This document shows positions 1 through 12,055 of a DNA stretch of 64,000 nucleotides, piece after piece. A program made the position numbers and the translations under genes. Source of the DNA: Apoderus coryli (Eukaryota > Arthropoda > Insecta > Coleoptera > Attelabidae); contig OU452201.1 in the NCBI GenBank assembly GCA_911728435.2, positions 18,538,001 to 18,602,000 on the forward strand. Direction: 5' to 3'. The notes beneath the pieces were generated by a model that had not been told where the DNA came from, ran no database searches, and worked only from the letters and a program-made list of their open reading frames with translations. Each line of letters begins with the position of its first letter. Position 1 is the stretch's first letter.

Positions 1-694
1 TTATTAATATAATAATAACATTCTAAATTAACCCAACTACCTAACTACTTTATTTAATAATTAGCAATAAAAAAGCAAAAATAATTATTATAAAATGCTA
101 AACTAACCCTAACACACAGACAGACAGACTTCCATCTGGAAATGGTCTTAATCGTCTCAGGGAACTTCAAAATGGGTATATCCGCCTTTATCTCAATTTT
201 CTTTAGCGCGTTCACAATACTTTCGCTATCTGTGTAACTGGTTGGATCTCAGCAGTATTCGTGTCAATTTTTTTTTATCTATTGTAGGTATAATATGGAA
301 ACGATGCGGTTGCCAGTCTGTATACAAAATTTACGTATGTATATAGCAATTGCAAATCGAAGTAAATCATCAAATCTCCAAAACAATGAAAGTTAAAGGG
401 TAGTTTATTTAAATTTGGCAATATTGAAAATAAGTTTTGCATATCTATTTCCGGGATTCTGGAGTAAAGAAAATCAATAACATAAAAATGTTTTGTTTTA
501 TAGCAATTCCATTTTCGCAAATAAAATTTCAACTATTTTCTTGCGGAAAAACTCTTGCCTGCCTTTTAATACAGTTGCAGTTAGATTTTATAGGTTATTA
601 AAACACGTATTCAATATGAGAATACAGTATAAGTTTCCTGCTTCCTTTACTTGGATCACAAGGCATTGTCTTGTGATACGAGTACCATTAGTTA
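1..694. repeat. dispersed repeat copy 1 (about 113-235) in gene-free DNA
   Basis: About 120 bases around 113-235 (CAGACAGACTTCCATCTG, then a TCTCAGGGAACTTCAAAAT segment) recur at 31535-31660 and, more diverged, at 47750-47830. The other two copies are longer and continue upstream, so this copy is truncated or cut by the window edge. No coding potential is recognisable in the rest of this stretch. Confidence 0.6.
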
Positions 695-1807
695 CGAGGG
701 TTGTCTTTTATATTTCGGGCTTTGGCATCCCTGGTGTTGCAATCTGGCAACTGACAGCTCTATCGTAAAGTTGGACATTTTTGAGGTTATACGTACTCAG
801 AACGTTTTGACATACGAACGCTATTTGTGTTGTTTACAGTAACTTAAAAGTGTTTATCGATGGTATGGTGAATTCAATCGTAGTCGTAGTTCACTCCAAG
901 ACGAACTTCGTGAAGGTCGTCCAAAATCAGTTGTTGTTCCGAAAACCATTGGTGTTGCGCGCGAACTGATATTGCCAGATCGTCATGTGACCTATCAAGA
1001 GATTGAGACAACCTTAGGCATTAGTGGGACCAGCATACATTGCATAAATATTTGACTGTCAAAAAAATTTGTTCGCGTTAATCGTCCCACCCAACCACCC
1101 ACACAATTTTTCAATCGCTCAAAAAAATGCTCGTGTCAATTGGTCGAAAGAAATGCTCGTGACAGGTGATGAATCGTGAATTTACGCGTATAAACCCTAA
1201 AGTAAACAGCAGTCGACTGTATGGGTGTTTCAAGATGAGCCAAATCCAACAAAAGTTGTTCGCGCACGAAGCTCTTCCAAGCAAATGGTCGCCTGTTTTT
1301 TCGGAAAAACTAGACATATCGCAACCGTACCACTAGAGCAACGCAGAACAGTCAATTCTGAGTGGTACACAACCATTTGTTTGCCAGTTGTCTTCCGAGA
1401 AATCAAGAAAACCAACCGCCGAAGACGGATCACTCTTCACCACGACAATGCGAGCTCTCACACATCGGTCAAACAGCTGCATTTTTGAGCACGCAAAACA
1501 TCGATTTGATGAGTCATCCGCTGTATAGTCCTGACTTGGCACCGAATGACTTTTTTTTATTACCGTACGTAAAAAACAAACTGAGAGGTCAACGTTTTTC
1601 GACACCTGAAGAAGCGGTTGCTGCATTCAGAATGCATGTTTTGGAGATACCTCAATCAGAGTGGTAAAAGTGCTTCTACAATTGGTTCAAACGCATACAA
1701 AAGTGTATAGATCTTCATGGGGAATATTTTGAAAAACAATAAAGTGATTTTCGATGATTAATATTTGTTTTTGTTCTCTAATCCCGAAATATAAAAGGCA
1801 ACCCTCG
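695..1807 (+). mobile_element. mariner transposon, complete ends, dead transposase
   Basis: A 1,113-bp mariner (Tc1/mariner superfamily, DD34D) flanked by TA on both sides (693-694 and 1808-1809). Its 25-bp terminal inverted repeats begin CGAGGGTTG and end TTTCGGG, with one mismatch between ends (T against C). From about 850 the plus strand reads mariner N-terminal sequence (WYGEFNRSRSSLQDELREGR). The first acidic motif VTGDE is near 1155, the second (HHDNASSHTS) near 1437, and the third (YSPDLAPND) near 1525. The enzyme would cut at TA and move the element. Here the frame is broken by a TGA just after VTGDES, another stop shortly after, and a frameshift between the second and third acidic motifs, so this copy cannot make transposase. 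The ends are well enough kept that it could in principle be moved in trans. The element call is secure; I do not assign a subfamily. Confidence 0.93.
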
Positions 1808-2900
1808 TACTAGTGCAATTTTCGCCACACCACAACATGGAAATGAAGTACTTTGCCTGGCTCTATCTAGTAATTTTTGTTATCCTGGAGCTTGTGCTTA
1901 GGATGGTGGTTGCATCTGCAAGGGAATTTGGTGTTGTTTGTCGGTTTCCGGTATTCAGTTTGACGAATCTGTTATAATTTTTTTCGTATTAATATGTTGA
2001 ATCAAATATGTAAGCTACTGTTTATCATAGTTTAAAATTATATTACATCAGCTATATATAACCCAAACGTTCGGTATGAATTTAGCAATTGATAGTATCT
2101 TGAGTTCGAACTTTTCGTTAAAGAATTATGCTATGCCTGGATTAAATGAGCTTATTATAGATAAATCTTCATACGAGCTGTTTTTTGGAAAGAATTTTAA
2201 TTATTCATTTTCATTAATGTTATACCTCTGAATGTAATTCCCGTTAGAAATTATACACTTAGGGCAGTCCTTCGTCCATCCCCACAAACATTCCTGGAAC
2301 TCGATATTTGGGTTAGCCTTTAGCTTTTTATAAGCGATGCAATTTTAATCGATTTAGTCGCATATATACGCTTGAAAAATGCCTGCCCGTTTAAGGTGTT
2401 CTTGATTTTTGAGAACATGGCTTAAATATCTGTAAAATTTCATGACATTGATATGCGAAAATACTATTTTTTTTTAAGTTTTCATGCTCATGCCACCCGT
2501 AAACCCGTGTTTTTCTTAAAGAAATAGTTAACGAAAAGAAAAATAATTTTGTGGCCTAGCGCACAAAATTTCTTGCTTGACCTACACTGTCTCTGTATGG
2601 TGGGATGTGCAGTACTATGTGTATGTAGATGGTATGGTTTACATATATCTGCTGGATATTGTAGATAGGAACCAACTATGATGAGCTCATAATATGAGCG
2701 AAACGAATTCGTCAGTATCTCTCGACCCATGTGTCGGTCTGGTTCTAGGGAGTTACAGTGAGACCTTCCTAAATTTAAAAAAATCTTTTGTGTAGGTAAA
2801 ACCAGCAAGTTTGTGCGCTATGCCATATTTACCCTTTTATTACATTTACGGACACAAATCCCTTTTATAGAAATATTTAACGTTCATAAAGAGTATCAAA
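1808..2900. other. gene-free stretch
   Basis: AT-rich sequence downstream of the mariner. A short open frame on the minus strand around 2488-2808 has no recognisable motif. Nothing else can be supported here. Confidence 0.5.
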
Positions 2901-2904
2901 GAAC

Positions 2905-3085
2905 TTGTTAAAATTTTTGACAACTGACAAGAGACTAGACATCCAATATGGCAACAGAATGTTTTATGATCTTCCTCAATCAATGTATCCTGCATGGGAG
3001 GGAGTGCAAAGCGCGGACTATTGCTGGTTTACTGATGACTCAAAGACAAATTCAGATACAGGTGCCGGAGTTTATGGCGCCACAT
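2905..3085 (+). pseudogene. RNase H fragment of a non-LTR retrotransposon
   Basis: The plus-strand frame starting at 2905 reads WFTDDSKTNSDTGAGVYG near 3020-3080. This matches the first strand and first catalytic Asp of the RNase H domain carried at the C-terminus of some I-, R1- and LOA-type LINE polyproteins (typically TDGSK...GAGVYG). The preceding residues (YPAWEGVQSADYC) also fit the run-up to that domain, and a related minus-strand copy lies at 53780-53860. Only about 60 residues remain, so it is a dead fragment. It ends where a different transposon's coding sequence begins, in another frame. Confidence 0.7.
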
Positions 3086-3205
3086 TTTAGTATAGATGTG
3101 CGTCAATATTTAAGCAAAGTATTTCCGCGCCAATGGATTGGGCGAAGGAGTGAAATCGAGTATCCTGCTAGGGTGCCTGACCTACCGCTATGGACTTTTC
3201 TGTTT
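3073..3205 (+). pseudogene. Tc1/mariner-type transposase C-terminal fragment
   Basis: Read in the frame that begins near 2948, this piece gives APHFSIDVRQYLSKVFP followed by RQWIGRRSEIEYPARVPDL. It is the catalytic-core segment of an insect Tc1/mariner-superfamily transposase family usually reading PPHY..VRQ.L...FP.RWIGRR, then WPPRSPDLTPLDFFLWGY. The final acidic motif is degraded (VPDLPLWTF in place of SPDLTPLDF). The same family is seen again at 47868-48319. Its first residues overlap the end of the RNase H fragment, which makes a chimeric junction. It is non-functional. Confidence 0.7.
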
Positions 3206-4020
3206 GTATAGAATCAGTTATGAACTTTAGCAAATATCCCCTAAATTGAAACAAAGTGTTTTCAAAGAATTCGAATTATGGCTGGCTTACTTCCAAGAAG
3301 TCCATGGAGCTCAATGCTTGTTTTTCCTAACTAAATAAATAGATGAATATGTATGAGTGGGTTTTGTGCTATTCGACCGTAAATATCTCGATCACCGGTG
3401 ACTTTTTTTACTGTATAACCATAAAATTTCCACAAAACATTGCAGAAAATAAATTTAAAACATTCTGTCTCAAATAAGATAAATACCCCATAGGAATTGT
3501 AAATTCGTGTAGAGTCACTTGTAGGTTCTCGTGTATTTTATTTGGTATATTAAGCGCTTATAAATATTTAGTATCATTTTTGTTTGTATTTTCTTTATTT
3601 AAATTTTCTGCGTTCAATACATATGTAAGCAAATACACGCTTAAAGCAATTCAAAGCACTTACCTAATACTGTTTTACAAAGAGGTACTTAAAGCATGTA
3701 TTATTCTTAGCCGCAATAGTAGGATGTACCAAAGTTTATCAAACAAATAGTTTTAGTATTCACCAGATGTTCACGCGTTCACCTCTCAACATCCCTGGTC
3801 CCTTACCTGCCTGGTGGAAGCCGTTTATATATACAGTCTCCTATAATAGATGTCTTCGAATATGGGTTTATTTCATATGCTAAAATAGGGAGTATTGTCA
3901 TCATACTTTACTAAAATAATTGTTCACTTTTTGTTTGTAATCGTTAAACTATAGCAGAGGTGTATGAGGTTGATTTTTTTACTAACACTAATATAAAAGT
4001 AATACAAACTATCTTGTGGT
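3206..4020. other. gene-free stretch
   Basis: AT-rich sequence with no supported gene, RNA or transposon signal. Confidence 0.5.
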
Positions 4021-4870
4021 ATCTCCACAACTGAAGAGACGAATTGAAGGCGAAACAAAGAAAAGCACGAACAATTAATGGAAAACGAATCGGAATGGAT
4101 CTGGAACATTGTACCATGGAAAAGTTGGACATTGTAAATCTCTGCTTTCGAACTTCCTGGTCTCATCAGTATGGCAAACTAGCCATGTATCCTGGGATTT
4201 AGATAATAGTTGTTTCACAAAAGCCTTGTAACAAAAGTCAAACCTCGGCGTTTTGCGAGTGACAAAAATCGAACCTCTCGCTTTTCACGGATGACAAAAG
4301 TGGCTACTTTGCTATATTGATGAGAAAAAATCGAAAGCAGGGAGTGACAATGTTCAACTTTTCCAAGGTACAATGTTTCGGATATATTCCGATTCGTTTT
4401 CCATTAATATTTCGTTGAGGACCCAAGTCCCATTTTGAGAATTTGTAGATGGCTCTCAAACAAGGCGAAAGTCGCAAGACCAGCCAAATTTCGTCTGTTG
4501 TAGCTATATAAGCACTTTGTGCAAGAAACAGCTGTCTTTTCACTTTTGTCATCCGCGAAAAGCGAGAGGTTCGACTTTTGTCAGCAAAGACTTTTGTCAC
4601 TCGCAAAACGCAGAGGTTTGACTTGTCACAAGACTATTAACTAAACACCATACTATTGGCTATTTTGCCATACTGATGAGAACAACAAGTTCGAAAGCAA
4701 GGAATCACAATGTCCAACTTTTTCAAGGTACAATGTTTCGGATCTATGCCGATTCGTTTTTAATTTTTCGTTGAGGACCTAAGTCCTTAGAGCGGACAAG
4801 TTTGCTTTACTTTGTTTGGACTTCAATTCATCTTTTTAGATGTGGAGATACCACAAGACAGTTTGTATTA
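4021..4870. repeat. foldback repeat with nested direct copies
   Basis: The region contains a large imperfect inverted repeat. The left arm 4231-4302 (AAACCTCGGCGTTTTGCGAG, then a CTCTCGCTTTTC segment) is the reverse complement of the right arm 4541-4626, which carries a small extra insertion. A second unit holding AAGGTACAATGTTTCGGAT occurs as two direct copies (about 4345-4430 and 4705-4790). A third copy lies in reverse orientation at about 4040-4140. No transposase is visible. A foldback transposon or a rearranged MITE cluster is the likely origin. Confidence 0.7.
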
Positions 4871-5985
4871 CTTTTATTCGAAAGGAAAATTGCTATTCGA
4901 CAAGGTCGAAGGTCGTAAGACTTGACCATATTCCTTAGTTTAGTGAAGTACTTTTGTGGAAAATTCCAAACACTAATATAGTAAATAATTTTTTAAAGGA
5001 TCTAACCTTTAACATTTCGTGATTCGAGATAATAGTAATTATCTTTTAAAGGCCATAATGTGATAGGGTGGTGCTTTATGAGCGTTATAAACTTGGAAAA
5101 CCATTTTATATAATAGGTATGATCCCAACTCTAGGCCATCGCATCGATATAATTGTACCTAATTTATGTATCCAAATTAACGCATCAAATATGTATGACA
5201 ACCATAAAAGGGTCCACCTAACTCTGATTTTTGGTATTGGAATCTTACAGCAAACATGAATATTTACGGTGAAACCCCTCGAGTATCAAGGGAACAAGCC
5301 CTAAATCATCCATGCTTTAACAGTAAAAGCTCTAAATTCCAAAACGTTGTTTTCTTGAATTACCTACCCAAGTTCTATTCAAGCAGGAATCTTTTATAAC
5401 AAATTCTTATACTTCCCGCCCTCACCGTTTCTTTTTATGAAAATATCAAAATACATTAACGTTCCCTATTTTCAGCAATTGTTTTTGTAATGATTCTATT
5501 TCACAGAAAATAATAGCAAGAACGTAGGTATACCTACGTATAGTTCTAATAAATTAAAATGAACGTAATTTCCGGAATGTATTGAATGACCTGTAATTTA
5601 TTTTCTTTTCAATTTCTGTTTGTATCTGCTACTTTAAGTAATAGAGGTTGCCTGCTGCAGACAGAGGCGGAGTTAGGTTTGACTTGCGAATTTGGTGTTC
5701 TAAATATTAGATTTAATTAATTAAATTAATCACTTTTATTATTATAATTACAATATTTATATTAATTTTAAATTCTGAACAAGATCCGGATAAGATAAAT
5801 TTAAATTAAATTATTCCCGAACTTCATTGTTGAACTGGATTAGAAGGCGGGATGGGATACCAAAGCAGATACTGATTGCATAGCAGATTGTGGTGTTCCA
5901 GTCTCCATACCGTTTCAAAGAAGTTATAAGTGCTCCCGCATCTACATATTTGGTTATCCAATAACAAACAAAATTTTGACAAAAA
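4871..5985. other. gene-free stretch
   Basis: AT-rich sequence without recognisable features. Short open frames at 5068-5259 (plus) and 5811-6011 (minus) show no family motif. The second overlaps the 3' end of the neighbouring mariner. Confidence 0.5.
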
Positions 5986-5989
5986 TCGA

Positions 5990-7015
5990 ACATAGTGGCC
6001 TTAGAGGGCAATACAATGAGTACAGCGATTTTGCAACTTTTCGATACGACTTTTATAGTACGATTTCTCTATCTCGTCAAAATAGGCCTCAGTTTCAGCG
6101 ATTATTTCATCATTCGACATAAATTTTCTTCCAGCAAGCATTCTCTTGAAATCTGAAAACAGGAAAAAGCCACGGTGGGTGGGTATGCAAGTCGAAGCCC
6201 AATTCATTCAATTTTGCCATAGTTTCATCGATTTGTGACACGGTGCATTGTCTTGGTGAACCAACACTTTTTTCTTTTGCAAATGTGGCCGTTTCTTTGC
6301 GATTTCAGCCTTCAATCGATCCAAAAGTGCACAGTAATAGTCGCTGTTGATGGTGGTTCATTTCTGTAGGTAGTCGATGAATATTATTCCATTCGCATCC
6401 CAAAATCCAGACGCCATCACCTTGCCGGCCGACTGTTGCGTCTTTGCTAGCTTTGGATTCGGTTCGTCGATTGCTGTCTACTCATCTGACTGTCTTTTGG
6501 ATTCTGGTGTGTAATAGTGAAGCCATGTTTCATCCATTGTCACATATCGACGATAGAACTCCATTTTATTGCGGTTTAACAGTGCCAAACACTCCTCTGA
6601 AGCATCAATTCGTTGTTGTTTTTGGTCGACTGTGAACTCACGCGGCACCCACTTTGCACAGAGCTTTCGCATACAGAAATATTCATGTAAAATGGTACAC
6701 TACCACCTGATATCTTTGCAATGTCATCTTGCTCGTGCACCTTGAATTTGCGATCGACCATAACCAATTTGTGAATTTTTTTGAAGTTTTCTGGAATAAC
6801 AGCCTCATTGGGCGTCCACTGCGCTCTGCATCATTTGTGCTGGTACGACCACGTTTAAACTCAGCAATCCATTTCTCTATCTTTTGTCTCGATGGAGCAG
6901 TTCGGATAATGTTTATCAAGCCATTGTTTGGTTTCCACTGTATGTTTTTTTTTTCACCAAAAAGCAATGCTTTATCAAAACTCGAAATACACTTTTTCCC
7001 TTTTTTTTTTTCAAA
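5990..7015 (-). mobile_element. mariner transposase pseudogene (irritans-like)
   Basis: The minus strand reads a decayed mariner transposase close to the irritans-type sequences of insects. N-terminal FKRGRTSTNDAERSGRP is near 6835. MRKLCAKWVPREFTVDQKQQ is near 6650, followed by the first acidic motif VTMDETWLHYYTPESKRQS near 6530. The second motif VHQDNAPCHKS is near 6240, and C-terminal FSDFKRMLAGRKF and DEIIAETEAYF lie near 6120. The frame shifts several times, and E of the usual ALEG ending is a stop codon. The HPPYSPDLAPSD segment holding the third catalytic Asp is deleted: HPP runs almost directly into the FFLF segment. The copy is therefore catalytically dead by deletion as well as by frameshift. 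I found no terminal inverted repeats, so the outer limits are only those of the coding remains. Confidence 0.9.
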
Positions 7016-7019
7016 TTGC

Positions 7020-9428
7020 GAACCCGAAATACGTAACAATTTTGTCTATGTGGTGTCGTTATTGGGTGAGCGGAAAAAACTTTTGGTGATTTATGGTACT
7101 GACGAGAAGTGAGAAAGCTAAGATGGATGGCTAATTTAAAGTTATGAGCGAACAGTTACTGAAAAGAATGAATGAACGAAGACGTGCCATTAAAAAAATG
7201 TAGAATGAATACAACGCGAAGCCGAGAACGAAGTAGAAAGAAAAACGATTAGAGGAAGAAAGAAACAGTAGAAAATTAGAGGTCTTTCATGACTTTCGTA
7301 AATCGTAGGTAGATCTGCTCTCTAGTCTCTACATATACGGTTTCTCCTCTAGTGAATAAGCCTTTCAATAGTAAAGTTCATTGAAATTAATAGGATAATA
7401 AGCTTAACTTAACATAGTTGCAACTTAAAAAATTTGCTTGCATAAATAAAAGTTACTGTTTTTAAATTTACAGATTTTTCTTTTTAAATATAATTTCAAA
7501 TTGAAGAATTTTTTTAGATTTATGTGTTTGTTTCTCACCAGAGCAATCAAATGATATGCGCATCAAGTATAATTAGATAATATACTGACATTGATAAACA
7601 AATTGTCCATCTTAGAAATATCAAGAAAAATAAATAATAATGCCGATTAGTATTTAATAGATAATTTTATTTACCAAAAATATTTTAACCGATACGACAC
7701 TAATTTCAATTAAACATTTAATAATTATGCGCCACCCTTTTTTGGAACATCCTGTGTACGCCAAATTATTTTTAGAATGTAGTCCCTTTATACATATTTT
7801 TTATTTTAAATATTTTGGTTAAAAATTTAAAATTAAAATAATCTTATTTCAAAAAGAAAATCAGCTTTAAAAATAGATACCCACTTGATTTGAAAAGACG
7901 TGAAGATTATGTAACAGTTCAAGGTAGAAGAAACCTGCATAGCACTACATTTTCGTTTTACAATCATGTCAAATACCCAATTTTTCACATTTTGATAAGT
8001 TACAGTGCTACGGGATAAAACTCAACTCAATTTCGCCATGAATCTCAAAAAGTTAAAGGACAGAATTTGTATAGGTATATTGTTTCTTAAAAAATATAGA
8101 AAATAACTTCGATGAAGGTGGTTGTTGCGTAAACGCAAGTAAAGTGGTTCTATCTGCCTGTTTTTAAAATCAAAACTTTTTAATACTAATGATTAAAAAA
8201 TGGTGCATGTACCGATAAGAATGAAAAGATAAGGAAAATAGATCTACCTTATCATCTCCGCACTCTATTCCTGACGGCCGTCATACGTTCTATAAATCTG
8301 GCAATACAATTTTGTCCACATCACCGTAGATATAACGGAGTAGATAGTCATTGTACTCGTATATGTTCGATGACCACATTCATATAGGACCATCAATAAT
8401 TAGAATAATTATGCGGAAAACTAGTCCTGGATTATTTTTATTATAGAGAGATAAATGCAATTTTTAATTGCCGAGTATGTTTATGATTTCAAACACCAGG
8501 AATTTTCATTACATTGTCAGTAGTTAGCAATGTATTGACTTCACAAAATGAAATTCAGAATGTTATAGCTAGACATAATTTGCAATAGGTATCTTTACAC
8601 GTGTCTGCCCGATTATTTTGTTCTATGTACACACCACATCACAAATAATAACGTGTTGTTCTCGGAAAAACAATGACAGAGATCCTGCATGGATATTACA
8701 TTTTGGAAAATTATTATTGTTGCCCATAACAGCTATACTATAGCTATCTACATGCATGATGTATAATTATTTGTAGAATAGGCAGTACAAGCAAAACAAC
8801 AAAAACAAATAATACCATAAATTATAGCGCGAATTGCTAGCACAAAACATTGTTGGACTGATACAAATTGGCTATAGTATTTCAATTAAATAAAGATAAT
8901 TAAAAAGGATTGAAGTTCAATTTATTGCCAAATATCGAAGAGTCATTTACATTTTGATGACACATTTGAATTTCGTAATCATAGAATCGGATCTGTTAAA
9001 ATTTAGAGACATAAATTTGATTCGAAGTTGGATTTCTAATTCAAAACTAATTGATGTTCCGTTGGCAAAATAATATTTGAATGAGTATTAGGCGTTTTGA
9101 ATTTCGACTATCATTTCACAAAGTACAAGACGATAAAGTATACCAGGTCAGAAAGTACCAACAAAAAGACAAGTTATTAGCTTGTGATGCCTATTTTTGA
9201 TTCACTTGGTTTTCTTACTAATTGAGTTATACCGACGAATTATTTTACAATAAATTTGTAGAACTGCAATTAAATGGGACGAAATTATATCTGATCGATT
9301 CAATTTTTCAAAATTGTTTAATTTGGTTAAAAAATCTAAAACACATTGCGGATTTAAAAATACCCAGATTTTATTTTTACTCATTGGGAAATGCTCGGTT
9401 ACACAATTTTTGTGATAAAAACGAAGCG
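7020..9428. other. gene-free stretch
   Basis: About 2.4 kb of AT-rich DNA with homopolymer runs. No coding, RNA or transposon signature could be supported. Confidence 0.5.
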
Positions 9429-9563
9429 AAATAGTATATTGTGCAACGAACATGAAATGAAATATATTTCCTACGAGTATGATCGTTTGCATGAGCCGCA
9501 GGCGAGTGCTGTAAATCATACGAGTAGGAAATGGTCATTTCATGTGAGTTTCACACTATACTT
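9429..9563. repeat. hairpin repeat (imperfect inverted repeat)
   Basis: Arms of roughly 50 bases, 9429-9484 and 9514-9563, are imperfect reverse complements. Their inner parts are TTTCCTACGAGTATGAT and ATCATACGAGTAGGAAA, with a loop of about 30 bases. A small MITE is the simplest explanation. The arms share a GTGCAA...ATGAAA theme with the hairpins at 13605-13720 and 14122-14245. Confidence 0.6.
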
Positions 9564-9780
9564 TTTCTACGACTCTTTTAATGCTTCTGAATAAATTAAA
9601 CATAATTTTTAGGAAAATATTTGTTTTTCGAAACATACCCCTGTTAGTAAGCATAAATACGATAAGTTAGAAGTATTAAATTGACTAGGTGGTGTTACAC
9701 TATATTCACTATCACTGTTTTTGTGTTTTGAAATTAGCGAAATAGGTACTTATAATTATTATTAATTATAAATACCGCGT

Positions 9781-9829
9781 AATAAATATTTCCCACTAGT
9801 TGCCTAGCAACTAGTGGCAAATATTTATT
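9781..9829. repeat. near-perfect 49-base palindrome
   Basis: The arms AATAAATATTT(C)CCACTAGTTGC and GCAACTAGTGGCAAATATTTATT pair around a three-base loop (CTA). The structure could form a cruciform or hairpin. No gene is attached to it. Confidence 0.75.
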
Positions 9830-10015
9830 GTGCACGGTTAAATGAAAAACAGCATTATAATGTAGTACATTTTCAAATCATGATTGAACATATAATAAAG
9901 GCATTTAAAGACAGTCGTAGAAAAACAGTATTGCATTGGATTAACGGGGATGAAAGAAACTATAAACTATTTATTGGACAATGAAACGCTGTCACATCCA
10001 CTAAATTATTTTAAC

Positions 10016-10420
10016 ACTTATCTCTTCTTCAAATAATACATGTTTCGACCTTAGCTAGGGTCATCATAAGTTATAGGATATGAATTATATGTCTACAACG
10101 AAGGTATCCATAAGGTTAGGAACTACAAAAGCATTATCGAAGACTCTCGTACTCCGATGACCAAAAGATGCGCTTGCCCATCTGAAACAATGCTGAGTCT
10201 CATCATCGATATTTGCGTTCGCCGCAAGAATGCTGCCGAGGTAAGAGAAACTCTCCATGATCTGAGGTTTGTCTCCGTTAACTCGAATATGTGGTGGGAC
10301 TGCCACAGTGTTTGGTGCAGGCTGTTGTAAAAATAGCTAAGTAGAGAATATATGTTTTCTTTATATTCAGTTCAAGTCCGATATTGGGAGAAGACGATTG
10401 GAAAAATGTCTTGTAAGAAC
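10016..10420 (-). pseudogene. non-LTR reverse transcriptase fragment with 3' tail module
   Basis: The minus strand carries two adjoining reverse-transcriptase pieces. One reads IGLELNIKKTYI near 10380 (the usual GL..N..KT segment of the palm). The other, 10085-10306, reads SFSYLGSILAANANIDDET and ASASFGHRSTRVFDN, the thumb-side segment of RTE/CR1-like retrotransposons (commonly YLGS.L....ID.EI....ASA.FG.L..RVF). A stop and a frame change separate them. Downstream on the same strand at 10016-10070 lies a module containing TTATGATGACCCTAGC and GGTCGAAACATGTATT. It recurs at 11847-11900, which suggests it is part of the element's 3' region. This is a dead fragment; the clade is not certain. Confidence 0.65.
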
Positions 10421-10424
10421 CTTT

Positions 10425-11340
10425 CCGGTGATGGAGAAGAGAGAGATACCACGATAGTTTCCACATACGGACCTATCCTCTCTCTTAAATATAGTGCCCA
10501 AAATAGCTTATAATTGATTAATATGTAAATTAATTTAATATAATATTGTGTAATAACGACGTGTTTTTTCAAGGTTTAATATCTTCGGTGTAAAATTATA
10601 CTGGACTGCCGGGTTCACCGATTCCGGCATATCTCAAAACCCAGACTAATTCAACCATTTTTGTAACAGTTAATTATGCTACTGCCCCTTCATTCCTCGA
10701 CCAACGGTAAGCTTTCTCCTAGTACATATACCTGAGCTAAGAAAACAGTGAATTGTGCACATAGATTCTTCCTACAATTTAAACAGGATCCATTCAAACT
10801 TTTCTAGAATATCTTGTAAACTGGCACCCGTATATTTCTGTTTGCATTACACGTACACTTCTATCAATTTATCTTCCTTTACATCCCTGCATCGTAATTG
10901 TATGTAGATAAATTTCGGGTATAAGAAATGGATTTGGGATATATACAATGCTTGTGGAAAAGAAAGGAATTATTGGTAAATAATAAAAATACTATATACA
11001 AAGACCACCAGAATACGCAAAATATCTCAGAGTACATGTTGACAAATTGTCGCAAAAAAATTTCGGTATTTCCCCACTTTTTTAACAGGTATAAATCTAA
11101 ATAAAAACTAAAATAAAAATATTCAATTATAGCTTTTTTATGCGTATATACCTAAGTAAATCTTTGTAAATTTATAATAATTATTAATAATAATTAATTT
11201 TAAACAATTGATTACTCACTCACATAGTATTTGATATAATTGGGCTCAAAGCTGACTTCCAAGAAAATTAATTAATGTTAATGATTTATAAAAAGAAAAA
11301 CTTTTTCACTATGCCAGAGCAATTTCAATGTTATTATATT
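10425..11340. other. gene-free stretch
   Basis: AT-rich DNA with no supported feature. Confidence 0.5.
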
Positions 11341-11344
11341 AAGT

Positions 11345-11700
11345 ATTATTAAAGAATTGCTTGTTACATAAAGCAACAAGACTTTAAGTTATGTTGGAAA
11401 TTTCGTTCACACTACCATGCTTTCACCAGACGGCCGTTTCGTCGATCCACGACTCATCAGTGGTGATCGGCAGGCAGTGTGACCCAAATTTCCAACATTT
11501 ACAAAGAGCTTATACTAGCACGAGAATTGATTGAGAGAGAGATGTTTTTGGCGACACCTAGCGTGAACAGGCAATATGCCGGGTGAAACACAGTTCACAA
11601 ACGATGGCCGGACAAGAAGTAACAACTCCATTATATCCTATTGCCAACACTAGATGCGCCCGAATGCCCTAGCCATATTGCCTGTTCACGCTAGGTGTCT
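11345..11700. repeat. dispersed palindromic repeat, copy 1
   Basis: Two modules are joined here. Module A (about 11351-11520) runs from GCTTGTTACATAAAGCAACA through a CCAGACGGCCGTTTCGTCG segment to GGCAGGCAGTGTG. Module B (11568-11640) reads GGCGACACCTAGCGTGAACA, then GGTGAAACACAGTTCACAAA. The end at 11678-11700 (ATTGCCTGTTCACGCTAGGT) is the reverse complement of the start of module B, giving a foldback. Both modules recur at 57382-58045, and module B alone at 17088-17165. There is no coding capacity, so this is a MITE-like or foldback family. Confidence 0.8.
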
Positions 11701-11846
11701 TAAGTATTATTGTTAACCAGTATGTAATTCAAAAATTTTGTATTTAGTTTCGATTTTTCTTTCCACTAAAGTAAATCGGACCATTACAGTTCTAATGTAG
11801 CTTAGTTTTCTTTATAACCTCCTTGTAGTTATGTAATTCAACCTAA

Positions 11847-11910
11847 CTGATGATGACCCTAGTTTGGGTAGAATCATGTATTGTTTGAAGAAGAGACGAC
11901 AGCGCTTTAT
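11847..11910 (+). repeat. retroelement 3' tail module, second copy
   Basis: CTGATGATGACCCTAG, then ATCATGTATTGTTTGAAGAA, matches the reverse strand at 10016-10070. It is probably the truncated 3' end of the same retroelement family. The remaining DNA to 12055 shows nothing else. Confidence 0.6.
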
Positions 11911-12055
11911 TCTCCCATCTATTGGACATCTACAGTAATGCGGACTATTTTATTAAAAATATATAAAACAGTTGGTGAAATACGAGAACTAACAAAACTC
12001 TACTACTTATGTAATAATGGTTTCATGGACCTAAGTTCTTAAAATAATAATAATA

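Noticed and set aside
9202..9519. Minus-strand frame of 105 codons
   Set aside because: It overlaps the hairpin repeat at 9429-9563 and has no recognisable domain.
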